A stretch of DNA of 64,000 nt from Polytrichum commune (taxonomy: Eukaryota; Streptophyta; Polytrichopsida; Polytrichales; Polytrichaceae), in contig OX485805.1 of assembly GCA_950295325.1 (NCBI GenBank), forward strand, positions 36,505,501-36,569,500, written 5' to 3'. Made by a program: the position numbers and the translations under genes. The notes beneath the pieces are model-generated. The model saw only the letters and a list, made by a program, of their open reading frames with translations. It had not been told where the DNA came from and ran no database searches. Positions 45,480 through 56,700 of this stretch are shown piece by piece; the stretch's first letter is position 1, and the number at the start of each line of letters is the position of its first letter.

Positions 45480-45512
45480 TCAAAAGTCTCCGATTAACGA
45501 ATATAGTGTTTA

Positions 45513-46623
45513 TTCACAAAAATATAAAAAGAGTGAAGCTTGAAGAAAACTAAGTTTAAGCATTAGGCTTGTGTAGAGTGGATTGAATAAGTTTAATAGT
45601 GTGAGGACATGACCTTGGTGCAAAGTGTAGTAGGTAAAAAGCCAAGGATAGTTAAATATTTGAATTAGGATCTTTGTTGATCGTTTGAGGGAGGAAGGCT
45701 TAGGAGATAAGATGAGAGCCTACAAAGTATGAGGAGATTTCGAAGGCTTATCGTGAGCCTTGAGGTTGCTCACCTCCTCAAACTCACTATTTAAGACCTC
45801 GTTCTTCCTTCATTCATCCTCTCTTTCCTTCGTGCTCCTTGGCACCCCAGGTGTTATAAGTGTGGGTGCGTGAGAAACAAGATAGGAGCACGTGTGTGTG
45901 TATGGGTGTAAGGTTAGGAGCCATGGCTAGTTGGCCTTAAAGAGGGCTTGACCTCTTGTTAGTAATAGTTGGGCGTGAATGATTTAAAGTTCAATTTATG
46001 GCTTTGTTTGAATACTTGGATTTACATTGATTAGCCTTATACTTATGCGGATGTACAAAGTCTCTTATGGGAATATTTAGTTTTGTTCGACTTACAAAGT
46101 TACATTATTGAAGTAAGTGAGCTTGTGTGTGTGTGGAGTAAAAGAGAGGCACGTAGGTATGCGAGGTTATAAGGTGAAGAGTCATGATCAATTAGTCTTG
46201 AAGATTAGCCTTATATTATTAGATTTGATTTAGACTCAATGCATTCATTATTGTATATTCATGTAGAGGACTTCATTACCTACCCATAGATACCAAGAAC
46301 TCATTTTTTGGACTTCATATGAATTTTTGAGAGCCAAAAAACCGAGACTATGTCCAAACTTCCAAAAAAAATAGTAACACATTCTTATAGTTTTTGACTT
46401 ATGATGTTTAGACTTAAAGTGTTGGATTCATTAGGTAGGAAGGGGTGTGTGTAACTTTTGAATGTATTGGTGATTGACCATTGAGGTAAGTGTTTTTAAA
46501 CACTCGCACTCTTTTGGTTGAAATAATTATACATTGAAATATCAAGAAGAAGTTACTACGTGTCATTCCAACATTTTCCACTCAGGCTAGGACGAAATTA
46601 AGGGTGGCGAACTTTGGGTGACA
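45513..46623 (+). mobile_element. Family-B LTR-like element, right fragment
   Basis: Continues the element begun at 8892. Shared blocks with 2762-4369 include CACAAAAATATAAAAAGAG, a stretch like AGCCAAGG..AGTTAAAT, and a GTTGATCRTTTGAGGGAGG block. It ends GGGTGACA followed by the duplication GTCTG (46624-46628). Without the inner DNA transposon the element is about 1184 bp. Confidence 0.78.
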
Positions 46624-46628
46624 GTCTG

Positions 46629-46912
46629 AGAAGATGGTGGACAGAGAGAGGACTTGTCTTTTCCATTGGACCCAGTCCTTGGAGAAACATACCAAGGCCG
46701 ATATCCGTCAAGACCTGCAATATCAGAATCGAATACTATGCCAGCAATACAAGAATGCGAAATCGATGGCGGAGGCCGAAACAAAGTTTCTGGCAATTCG
46801 GGCATGGTGGATGTCATCCGGTGCAGCAACTGAACAAGCTCTACCTCGACTGGAGCTCTGGCTGGTCTTCTGGCATTTCCGTTACCGCCAATGGGGTGGA
46901 TTTATGGAGTTG
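46629..46912 (+). pseudogene. SWIM transposase, plus copy, segment 2a
   Basis: Resumes in frame from 8891 (…GDAS|EKMVDRERTC), with FHWTQS, AIRAWWMSSGAATEQAL and LVFWHFRYRQWGGF, each conserved in the minus copy (22390-22130). It ends at the donor TTG|GTAAGT (46913). Confidence 0.8.
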
Positions 46913-47015
46913 GTAAGTCTATACTTGCCAAACATTTTCCTGTATATTTCACTCTTTATAGTTCAACTACATTGATATCCCCTAAAACCTAAATCGAACT
47001 CTATGGGCATTGCAG

Positions 47016-47884
47016 GATCTAAGTGAAGCTGAATTAGCGGAAATGCCATCCTGTAACCTTGCTGAATCTATCCATAACAAGTGGAAGCAGCAATCCGGCG
47101 ATCGAGGCAGCGACCTTTATGTGGCAACAGTCGATGATTTCGTGCGTGCTTTCATGCAGTGCTCAGCATATTCCCAATTCCTGAAGGGAGACAACCCTGG
47201 AACTGGACCGTCAAAGGAGGAATTGAAGCTGAGGCGTGCTCAAAGGTCTGCCGCAAAAACAGGAATATCGAAACCGCTGCATGAGGCCATCTTGAAGATG
47301 CCTGGCGGTGACGAGTGGTGCACCAGGACTCCCCACCTCGAAGGGGGAGAGGTATTTGTTTCTCTGAAGCGTAAACCAGACATTGCTTTCGGTGACGAAC
47401 GTGAATCTCACAGGCCAGACAAAATCAGTAAATCCCGACCTCGCGTCCAAACCAAATTTGCCCGACTTGACGTTTCTCCACCTCCAGTGACAATTCCAGA
47501 TTCTCCCACCACTCCAGATTCTCCCACAAGTCCACATTCTCCCACAACTCCAGATGAAGAGCAGCCGCAACTTCCAACACACGACGCTCCGCAGCAGGTG
47601 GATCGACACCACGTCACCGCGATTGAGGAGACATTATGCAACCCTGCCCAGTGGCACATCGCACGGCTGCCTAAGACATCTGCAAAGGCTTGCTTTGCTC
47701 TACAAGCAATCACCAAGAAGAAGTGCGTCGCTCGGATTGTACAAGACGGGAAGAGCACCGCTGCACCTACCTACTCAGGCCTCATGGATAACTTTCGGAA
47801 AAAGAGATTGGACCCTCAAGACTTCTTTTTCTGCAATGACGACATTGAGAGATGTGTTAAGGGGACAAAAAGGAGATGGGTGGT
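47016..47884 (+). pseudogene. SWIM transposase, plus copy, segment 2b
   Basis: Starts after the acceptor CATTGCAG. PSCNLAESIHNKW carries the likely third catalytic residue (Glu, 47064-47066), analogous to the N-x-x-ES-x-H motif of MULE transposases. A Pro/Ser/Thr linker with repeats of DSPTTP follows, then EWHIARLPKTSAK-like and FFFCNDDIERCVKGTKRRWV blocks. It is cut at the duplication GTGGT (47880-47884) by a family-B element and continues at 50207. Confidence 0.8.
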
Positions 47885-50201
47885 TGTGAGCCCAAAGCGG
47901 TGCCCACATTTAGTCTTAGCGTTAGAAAATATTAGTTGGTGTGCGTTGAAGTGGTGTATCACTTCACAAAAATATAAAAAGAGTGAAATGTTAGCCTTAG
48001 AAGTACAATGTTGTAAGAGGCTAGCATGTGAGTGGTTATTGTATTTTTACCTTAGAAAAGGATTGGAGTGAAGTAGGGTAGATAAGAAAGGCTTAAATCA
48101 AATAGTTAGTGAGTAGGCTAGTACAATGGATGGAGACAACCAAGGTGACTCAAGAAGCAAGTGCATTCGAATTGGGATGAATGGAGGATCACATTGAGCG
48201 CACAAGTGGACCACCTCATCGTGGCCACTTAATGGGGAAGGTCCAAGGAAGAATGCAAGATGGAGGATAAGCAAATTCTAAAAGCACCAATCAAATTACG
48301 ATTTAAGCATCGTGGTTTGAATTAAAGTGGTGAGTGACAATTTGGGAAGGTAAGGGGAGAAAGTTATGGAGGCGGAAAGTGGAGGAGGCTAAGTTTGGGT
48401 TGAGCACTCCCAAGGGGGTCCGAGGTAAGGTGGGGGATTGCTCTCATTCTCGCTCTCTCTTGTTGATGTTAGGAAGTGAAGCTCTTAGAGCTCATGAGGA
48501 GGATGTGACTTAGTTAGTAGGAAAAACTCTTGTACTTAGAGGCAATGTGTGGGAAATTAGTGGGGTGAATTAGTGTAGTTAGTTAGTCTCTCTCTCTTGG
48601 CTCTCTTTTCTTCTTGCCCTCTTGGCACCTCATGTGGTGTGTGTGGGTGTGTGTGGAGCAAGAAGGGTGCACGTGTGGTGCAAGGTTCTAGGTAGAGAAC
48701 CGAGGCAAACTAGTTTTTAGATTGGTTTTGCATTGCTTAGATATAGTATTTGACTTAAGGCATTTAGTGATAGTGTTTAGTTCATAGTGTTCACCTCATA
48801 GCATTTAGTTTATAGAGCTTAGTTTGAACCATTAAATTGGCGCACTCAGTTGGTATTAGATGATGGTACTTATTTTGAATGGTTTAATATTTGGCCAAAG
48901 GCCTGAATTGTTGAAGAAGGAGCAGGACTTTTGGAGAAGGTGCTGGGAGTCCGAGACTGGGTAAGCTGTAAGCTGGGATTAGCTCTGCAGCTGGGCCTAG
49001 TTAGCTGCAGTTGCTGGTCAAGGCCACTTCACACATGAGCCAAGAGCCGTGACCTTGTAATGTTGAGCCGAGACTGTTGGTGGCAACTGAAGCCGAGACT
49101 GGGAACTGCATTAATTAAATCAAGGGAGCTGCACTAACCAAGCTGAGATCAAAGGAATCACCAGACGGCAGCTAATTAGGGGAAGGTGGCTATGATCGGG
49201 GAGAACCGGCAGTTGGTTACAAATTGTTTAAAGGACATCTAGGCCAATCATGAGCCATGCTAATTAGGAGATAGGTTAATTGCGAGTTGAGCTAACTAAG
49301 GAGCTGGCAAATTAGAAGCCGGACTATTTGAAGTTAGGCCAGAGAGGAGCTAGCTACGTAGGAGCTGGCTAATCAAGGCCAAGCAAATCAGGAGCTAGCT
49401 ACCGTACTTAGGAGCAGCTTAATTAAGGGCCGAGCAAAGCAGGAGCTAGCTAATTCGAAGCTAGCCTAACTAGAGGAGGGCTAACAAGGAGCTGGTCTCT
49501 GTCTACGGGGAACAGGTGCCTCAAGGAAGAAAGTGACGGGCGATGACGGGCGGAACAATTGGAGAACAACGCAAAATTACACCCGGAGATTTGAGACTGA
49601 GACCTCGGGAATGGTCTTGTTGGAGACTGCCGAGGTTCTTCTATGGGGGAATCTACTCACCTTGAATGAAAAAAATGGAGGAAAATAGAAAAATGAGGAT
49701 TTGGTGATTGTGATGGACCAAGAGCCACATTCCTAAGTTTTTGAGGTTGGGGTGGTTGTGTTTAAGTGATTGGTAGGGTAGGAAGCTTGAGGAGTAGACT
49801 CGTTGGGCTTGATGCTTTGATTGTGAGACAATAAGCCTTGGAGAAAAGTATTTCTTAATACTATTCACTTGGATTGTCAAATAAAGATTTGTGTGTTTGG
49901 ATGCTTCCATACCATGCATGGTGTATTGAATTATTAAGTAGAGGTTAAAAAGTTGATCCTTGCACTATGGACTCAACAACCAAACCTAGTGAGGAGCTCA
50001 AGGACCCTAAAGAAGTGAAGGTAACCATTGGTAAAAGGAAGAAGGGAATATCCGCTTGGGCTTGCGCGTACAAGGCAAGGAATTGGACACTTGAGTCATC
50101 AAAGGACACATCCGAGCCTAAGGCCAATGCCACGGAGGAATGTGAGCCCAAACCCACTACTCGGACTACGAACGCTTAAGGGTGGGGGGTTTGGCCTCAC
50201 A
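47885..50201 (+). mobile_element. Family-B LTR-like element (2317 bp) inside the transposase
   Basis: TGTGAGCCCAAAGCGG...GGCCTCACA with duplication GTGGT (47880-47884 and 50202-50206). It contains CT-rich and TG-rich stretches (48440-48680), a region of repeated GGAGCTGGCTAAT/GGAGCTAGCTA motifs (about 48950-49500), and a 70-codon frame at 49967-50179. No PBS, polyprotein or internal LTR is seen. Excision restores the transposase codon GT|C exactly. Confidence 0.82.
49967..50179 (+). CDS. Small lysine-rich protein frame at the right end of family-B element
   Basis: 70 codons starting MDSTTKPSEELKD and ending KPTTRTTNA, charged throughout (GKRKKG). The element at 2762-4369 keeps a 25-codon version. 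The stop is followed by GGGTGGGGGG, which resembles a polypurine tract 12-20 bp before the element end. It may be a gag N terminus or a small LTR-encoded peptide. Function unknown. Confidence 0.35.
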   Translation: MDSTTKPSEELKDPKEVKVTIGKRKKGISAWACAYKARNWTLESSKDTSEPKANATEECEPKPTTRTTNA

Positions 50202-50206
50202 GTGGT

Positions 50207-50822
50207 CTCAGTCCCGAACGTTCCGGAGGTATGGCCGGTTAAGTTGGGGACCAACTTAACCTGCAAAGAGATCCTCTCTTTAGAAAACGCAGGCTTTAGA
50301 CTGCCCCAGCGGAAGGAAATGACACCTTCCAGAATTTTTCAGGACCACCCGTTACCTTTGGACTTGGCAAGCTACACGACACCTGCATATCCCGATGAGT
50401 TTCCCACCCGGCGTTCAGGGAAGTTGATTAGGCGCAACAAGAAGGCCCCATCAACAAAACACGCCAATAATTGTGCCTCAGCCCTATCACTGAAAGCCAA
50501 AGTGCACAAATTGTGCTTGCTTCCAGCCCCTGCCTTAGGATGCATAGTCTCGTTGGATTCCGGCACGCCCCCAAAGGTTCAGCAATACTACTTGACGATT
50601 TCGCAGCTGCCAGCATGCACTTGTCCTAACTTCAAGGAGATGGCAACTAAGGCAATTGGAAAACGGGGTCAATGGGCCAACTGTAAGCATTTGTACTATT
50701 TGTTTACTGTACTGTGTGGTTTGGACTCAGATTCAGACACGTTCATTCATGCAGCAAGTTTTAGCTTCAACGAAGTGAAGCGATTTTTGGAGGCCGGTTT
50801 ATTGAAGTACCTTGACTCTTAG
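50207..50822 (+). pseudogene. SWIM transposase, plus copy, C-terminal segment
   Basis: Continues SVPNVPEVWPVKLGTN..., conserved with 13950-13239 of the minus copy. The SWIM-type finger is CTCPNF (50616-50633) with CKH (50692-50700). The conserved end FIHAASFSFNEVKRFLEAGLL precedes the TAG at 50820-50822. Confidence 0.8.
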
Positions 50823-51254
50823 AGTTTTCTGTTTCTTTAAAGAAACATATGTATGCAAGATTTTTTATAATCATGATGTAGTGAGACTAAAAGGGCCACT
50901 ACAAGACATTTGACGCACCACATGTATTTTTCTTTTCCAAAGTTGCGTGACCCTTTTGGAGTACCACTAATTCTCATTATACTGAAACAGTACGTGTTTG
51001 ACTTGACCTAAACCCATATTTATTACTGATATTAGTTCCAAATGTTCAATTTAACACCCTAACCCATATTTTTCACTGATACAATAACATTTTTTCCTGT
51101 ATCAGAGCCCTTAATTGTCCACGGTCATAGGTCCCACTGTTTACTAAGTTTAGAAAATTTTACTAAAAATATATTTAGTCCAAAAATACCGTAAACTTAC
51201 TGCTTAAAATAACATTTTAATAAAAATATCTCGGAAGTTACCGCTCACCGCTCA
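50823..51254. other. Subterminal DNA of the plus copy
   Basis: AT-rich, no gene. Contains CCACGGTCATAGG (51119) shared with the other right arms, and two copies of a CTAAACCCATATTTATTACTGATA-like segment near 51010 and 51060. Confidence 0.5.
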
Positions 51255-51277
51255 CCGCTCGCAAAATAGCTTCGTCC
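51255..51277 (-). repeat. Right terminus of the SWIM transposon, plus copy
   Basis: CCGCTCGCAAAATAGC then TTCGTCC, preceded by further CCGCTCA units. It is the same terminus as at 340-362 and 43391-43413. Confidence 0.55.
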
Positions 51278-52347
51278 GCACTAGAGGTGAGAAAATGATT
51301 GATGGAGATACTTTCGAGGATGGGGTACCAACAGAAGACCTCTAGATTAAAGTTGCATTGCTCATTCCTCGGTATCCACGGGTAGACTCTCATGGGTGGG
51401 CTAGATGGTTGACACCATCTAGCCTGTTTGGTGCTCAATTTTAATTTTGTGAGCATTAATTAGAGAGCTATAGACATTGACATTTGTCCCAAAAATGTTC
51501 AAATTACCACTTTTAAAGGCATTTTTTTTTGTGAATTTTCATGTGCATTGTCATATTAGCCAACATGTTTAATATGTGGGAGTCCTCCAATGTGCATGGT
51601 GGGAACAATTAGTCCACGGGTGTTCACCCATGGAGTGTAGGCACAATCCTTTTGTCTTCCTTGATGGGATCCTCCATATTACAATTGATTGTTTGCCCGG
51701 TTTCATTGGAACACTTGGTTTGTGGTCCCTAAAACCTCTACGGGTATTCTCTCCTACAAAAAAAGCAATCATTGCGTTCCCATCACGTTCCCCACATTAA
51801 AATGAGCGGACCATTTGTCTCATTTTAGTTAATATCCCCATCATCATAAAGACACAGGTTTAAAAGAGATTGGACTACGTCTTCAAATCTTAATAACGAA
51901 TCTACACTCAATAGTGAACACAATTGGAATGACCCATGTATTTAGTTAGGAAATCAACACTTGCACTTTTGATAACCGTAACTAAAGAAAGAGAGGTCCA
52001 ATTTTGGATCCAACTTTCACATAAGATTCAACATGGATTTGGTAATGGAACACATAACATTATTCAGATCTATAACAATGTTATGTGGAACTGGTAATAT
52101 TCTATAGAATATTCCCACATTCAATCTGATTGTGGTAAATATTCCGCAAAAAACTGTCAACCCCACAGAGAATATGAGTACTCTTATGCACAAACTTTGT
52201 TGTGTAAATTAATTTGGTAGAAGCTGAAGAACATGAGAAAGAAACCAAATAACACCCACATACTTTCCAGCCACTTTCTGTCAGAGCCTCGGTGCTTATT
52301 ATTTTAATGTCAGGAGTTTGAGTCCTCCACAGTCGGCACAAGTTGAG
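51278..52347. other. Intergenic sequence with a small hairpin, no gene
   Basis: No credible gene. GGCTAGATGGT and ACCATCTAGCC form an 11-bp perfect stem with a TGAC loop at 51399-51424. Confidence 0.5.
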
Positions 52348-52359
52348 ATAAGATACTAG

Positions 52360-52460
52360 GGTAGACGATATCATACCCCCTACGAGCGTTTGTAGGGGGG
52401 CTTTGACAGCTCCGAAACTGCCCAGACTCCCTGCCCGTTTGGTGACCGGCGCGACCGGTC
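52360..52460 (+). repeat. Left terminal inverted repeat of the Ulp1-MULE
   Basis: Pairs with 63002-63102. Within it CCCCCTAC and GTAGGGGG around GAGCGTTT form their own 8-bp foldback (52376-52399). Confidence 0.85.
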
Positions 52461-53748
52461 AACGCGACGACGACGGATGATGGCGCTGGATGATAGTCCG
52501 CTCGAGGCCAGGAAGGACACGGTCAGGTCACTCATTTTGCTTGTGTTCGTCGAGGTGCAGTGTCCCCATGTCATTCGTCTTAGACAAGTCTAATCGTGTA
52601 GTGCATCATCTGTAATGAGTGTAGAAGATTGTTGTAGTGATTGCGGCCGCGAGGAGGGCAGATTCGGCAAGGTGATTGCGAATCCACTTCGCGGCGAGTG
52701 ATTTGATTGTGAGACTCATTGCAGGTATGATGCAGGGTCCCATCGCTTCAACGTTGATGGATCTGATGATTAGGGTTTAGGGTGATCTGTTGCCATGTAC
52801 GAGTTCGCCACGTCCATGGGGCTGGTTTGCACCTTCGTTGCGTCCATTCAAGGGTTTTTCTAGCATCTTTCCTGCACTCTTCTCCATTGTCGAAACTGGG
52901 CGGATTGCTCCTGCTTGCTCCTGCTTTCTACTCCGCATTGCTCCTGCTTGCAATCTTGTTGACGCCTATCCTGCCGCTCCTTAGCGTTCCTCCGTTGTTT
53001 TAGGGGTTTAAGGGTTTGGGGATACTGCTATTGCAATCATCCCTATGTGGCTTGACGCGTTGTTTCCCCGCAATCCTCCTGCGCTATTTCCCCGCAATCC
53101 GCAATCCTCCTGAGCTATTTCCCCGCAATCCGCAATCCTCCTGCGCTATTTCCCTGCAATCCTCCTGCCATAGTGTTGATGCAATCATGCTGACCTCGCC
53201 GCCCTAAACCCTTACACTTCTGTTGCTCCGTTGATGTCCTTGCTATTCTTGCGTTGTGTGGAGCGTGACTTCCCCACACTCCACCTGCACTCTTCTAGTT
53301 GTATTCTTGGTGCTGAAAACATTCGGCAATTGTGTGCAGACTTTAAGGACAGGGAGTTTTCCATTACTACTGCTCCATCTACACGATCTCCTCTGCCATA
53401 CCTCTTGCATTCGACGTGCTTCCTCTGCACTCCTTCTGCACATATGCATGCTCTGTCGCTCCTGTCGTCAACATAGACTACTGAATTTTCATTTATTTAC
53501 TGCTGCATAGTATATTCAATGCTGCAAGCAGGGTTTACTCAGTATGTAGTTTCCAATTACCTCATAATTATGGTTTAGGGTTTTTTTTGTGCCACTTCGT
53601 GTCTGTTTGCAATCAGGTGTGTAGGGTTAGTGAGTGAGTTGAGAGGTATATTGCTCTCAGTGCCTTCAGATTTTAGTTCTCCTGCCATTAAGGTGTGTTT
53701 AGGATTACTAATTTTGTGTATAGTTGTTATTGCAGGGTTTAGGGTGGT
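52461..53748. other. 5' non-coding region of the Ulp1 gene
   Basis: Probably promoter and 5' UTR with introns. 53065-53170 contains three to four degenerate ~33-bp repeats of the type GCAATCCTCCTGCGCTATTT. No convincing separate gene. Confidence 0.5.
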
Positions 53749-56700
53749 ATGGCGTCCAACAAATCTCCAGTGGTTTCTACCAATGTGCAGCAGCATGTGC
53801 TGCCATGGACGACCGCCAAGCTTGTTCCTGAATTGCTCGACTACAATTTCCATGTAGTGGAGGATGAAGACATGATCAGGTGGTTGGGAAGAGAAACTTT
53901 TGTGCACACCTGCATCAATGGGCCTCTCGGTTGGCAAGACAAGGTACAATTACATCTTTTGATTCATGCACCTCCCTCTTCTCATAACATAAACCCATTT
54001 TGGCTAAAACAATTGATATAGGTTGTATGTGAGTTGTACATGCATTCCCTGCACTGAATTGGTGCGTTGTGTAGACAAGACAATTCCTACAGCATGTTCT
54101 GCAAATCTGTACATGCCATTCTAACACCAGGACATATGAATATTTATGTCCTTCACAGATGGGTTTTGGGTTTTTGACAACAACTCCATGTTATGCAGGT
54201 TTTGGGGGGGGGATGATGGGAAGTCACGCGTTTTTAGGAGCACTATGACCCATAACCGGAAACAATGCATTGCTCTTTACTTGGAGGAGGAGTACGAACA
54301 GCTGGTCCTCGAGTGTTCCTGGATTGCCCGTGCAAGAGTGAAGATGGCCAACAACAGGTACAGATTCATTTGCATACACTGTAAAGAATCACACAAAGAT
54401 AAGAACACTACGTCCTACCACAGGATGTTCCAACTGTGTAAGGTTTATGAAGGTACGAAGCCCCTGAAGATGTACCCAACTTGGGACAAAAGTGAACAGG
54501 GTGAGAAGCAACGTATTGGCTTGAAGTTCGGAAAACGTGACTCTCCACCAACTTCCAGTAGCCCATCACCGGCCACACGTCCACCACCTCTCAACCTTGA
54601 CGAGGAGGCAGCGTCCACCGATTGCCCTGATGTCGTATCTGCAGCGGAGACTTCTCCGCCTCAACGGATGTCCCGAAAACGTCCTCTTGTGGAGCGTGTC
54701 GCCGATCAGTGTGTTGCACCTCCAAGGAAGTATGTCACCAAGTCAATTGGCACTAAGGACAAGTCCACCCCTACAGGATCAACCACACCTCCACCCAGGA
54801 AGGTCCGCGCACCCAAGCCGCCTCTACAGCCCACCAGATTGTGTGTTCTGTCTGAAGAACAACCACATGCAGTGATTTCCCCCAGCGTGTCTAAGTCCCA
54901 GAGTGTGGACTTTGCTCCCAGTTCACCCACCTCCAATTCTCCCGTTCAGGCAGTGGACTTCAGGGTAGTCAAACACAGGGATGTGAGTCAGTCTGCCACA
55001 ACACCGCCCAGTACGAGGCAGGAGGTCGAACGCCAAGCATGGGCCGAGGCCAAGCGACTTTTTTTTCCAACAAATCAAAGTGCTAGTCCCCCACCTCATC
55101 AGCCCATCAATGGACTGTATATCCTCATTGCAGAAACTGATGACCAATGGGCGCCCAGAGAGCTCCTCAACGATCCTCACGAATGCATGCAATATCTGCA
55201 CGCGCAACTGGAGGATGGGACGATTGGCAAACGTATTGGGAATGCGTTCAGACAATGGTATCTGTATGGCAACCCCACGGTATGTCATTCACGTACTTCT
55301 GGAGCTTCATCCAGTTTATTTGTTGTGGTGCTTATTACGATTCCATTATATATAACATTCTGGTCATTGAATTACATATTTGTCATTGTGATTGACTGTG
55401 TTCTGGCCACATCGTTTCTACAGAGTACTCGCACACCTGAAGAACACACTGCTCTCGTAGAAAGGATGAAATCCCAGGTCAGGTGTTTCAAATCTAATTC
55501 GGACGTCCAGAGGTACGAAGAGCTTAAAGGCCTTAAGGACTACTTACATTACCATATTGCGTGTACTGAATACGAAACCCAGCTTGCAACCGCAGCTGTC
55601 ACCGTGGACGATATGCGTAGGAAGCATGTTGATGCTCAACTTTTGAAATTTGACCTTGCTGTGAAGGAGCGAGAGGAGGCACAGAAGTGGCATTGGTCCC
55701 CCGTCTTTCAAATTTTTAAGAAATGGCCACTCCCCAATTTTCCAGGTGCTCCCTGGGACCACACAGAGTCAGAATGGGTGGAATTATCGGCTGTTCTATT
55801 GGAGAACACAAAATCTGAGTCGCTGTCCCTTGAAACCCAATGTCCACATATCCTGAGAGCTTTGTTGTGTTTAGTTAGAACACTCGAAGGCAACAAACGC
55901 CCACTCGCACATCCCATCAAAGGATTGGGATTGCATTACATTCTTGAGCTTGCACGAAGCAAAGATTACTCTGTTGCTTTATGCGTGATTGTGCAGAGTC
56001 TACCGCATCAGGGTTGGTCTACATTCCCTGGAATACATGGGGCGCTGGACACTTTCAGCGAGCTTCATGCCGACACCGTTGCTTTGCTCGGCTACGACCC
56101 TTCCAATCAGGTAAGGGTGCTGGAAAAAATTCAAGCATTTCTAGGGAGGTTGGCACACAGGGCGGTAGCTGATATGGTGCGCATGCATCGTCACGAGCAG
56201 CTTGCTCAAATGTGGTTCAAGCCCGACACATCTGATCATATGAGGCAGAAATGCGAAGATGTAAGTTGACGCATCATTTGTCTAATGTTTGAGTAAATTG
56301 TTCTGCATTTGTGGTCTGCACTTATGTTCTGCACATGTGGTATGCACATGTCGTCTACTTGGTATTCTAAAATGTAGGACAGAACATCGTTTATGCACGT
56401 CATATGTGTTATGCACATGTGTTTTGCAAGTTAGGACATAACGGCTTTGTCAGTTGTCTTTTGCAAATGTGTTCTGCAGTGTAGGACATAACATCATTTA
56501 TGCAAGTCAGTTGTGTTCTGCTAATGTTTAGGGGGTATAGAGTTTTAGGATCATTTATGTTCTGCATTATCCTAAGTCTCTGATCATCCACTGTAATGTA
56601 TTGTCATGCAGGTTGTCTCTTCCTCCTTGACATTCCGCGAAGACATGGACATTGGGTCAGTTTTGGTGGGCGACCTCCACAAAAAAACAAGTGCTTGCAA

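Larger units (their letters stand above)
8965..45509. mobile_element. DNA transposon with ACACTATATTCG inverted ends (expanded by nested insertions)
   Basis: The left end (8965-8994) and the right end (45480-45509, inverted) share ACACTATATTCGTTAA and GAGACTTTT, about 28 bp with three mismatches. The flanking triplet is TTA on both sides (8962-8964 and 45510-45512), and removal restores a continuous family-B element. CACTA-like termini suggest a CACTA or PIF/Harbinger-like relative, but the superfamily is unproven. The 36.5-kb span contains FCP1-like sequence, a DUF7869-type frame near the right end and a complete inverted SWIM transposon, so the original element was far smaller. Confidence 0.7.

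Noticed and set aside
1..51277. One LTR-type element bounded by the direct matches at 340 and 51255
   Set aside because: The same terminus occurs inverted at 12469 opposite 43413, so it behaves as an inverted end. No TG...CA ends or 5-bp duplication were found at these sites.
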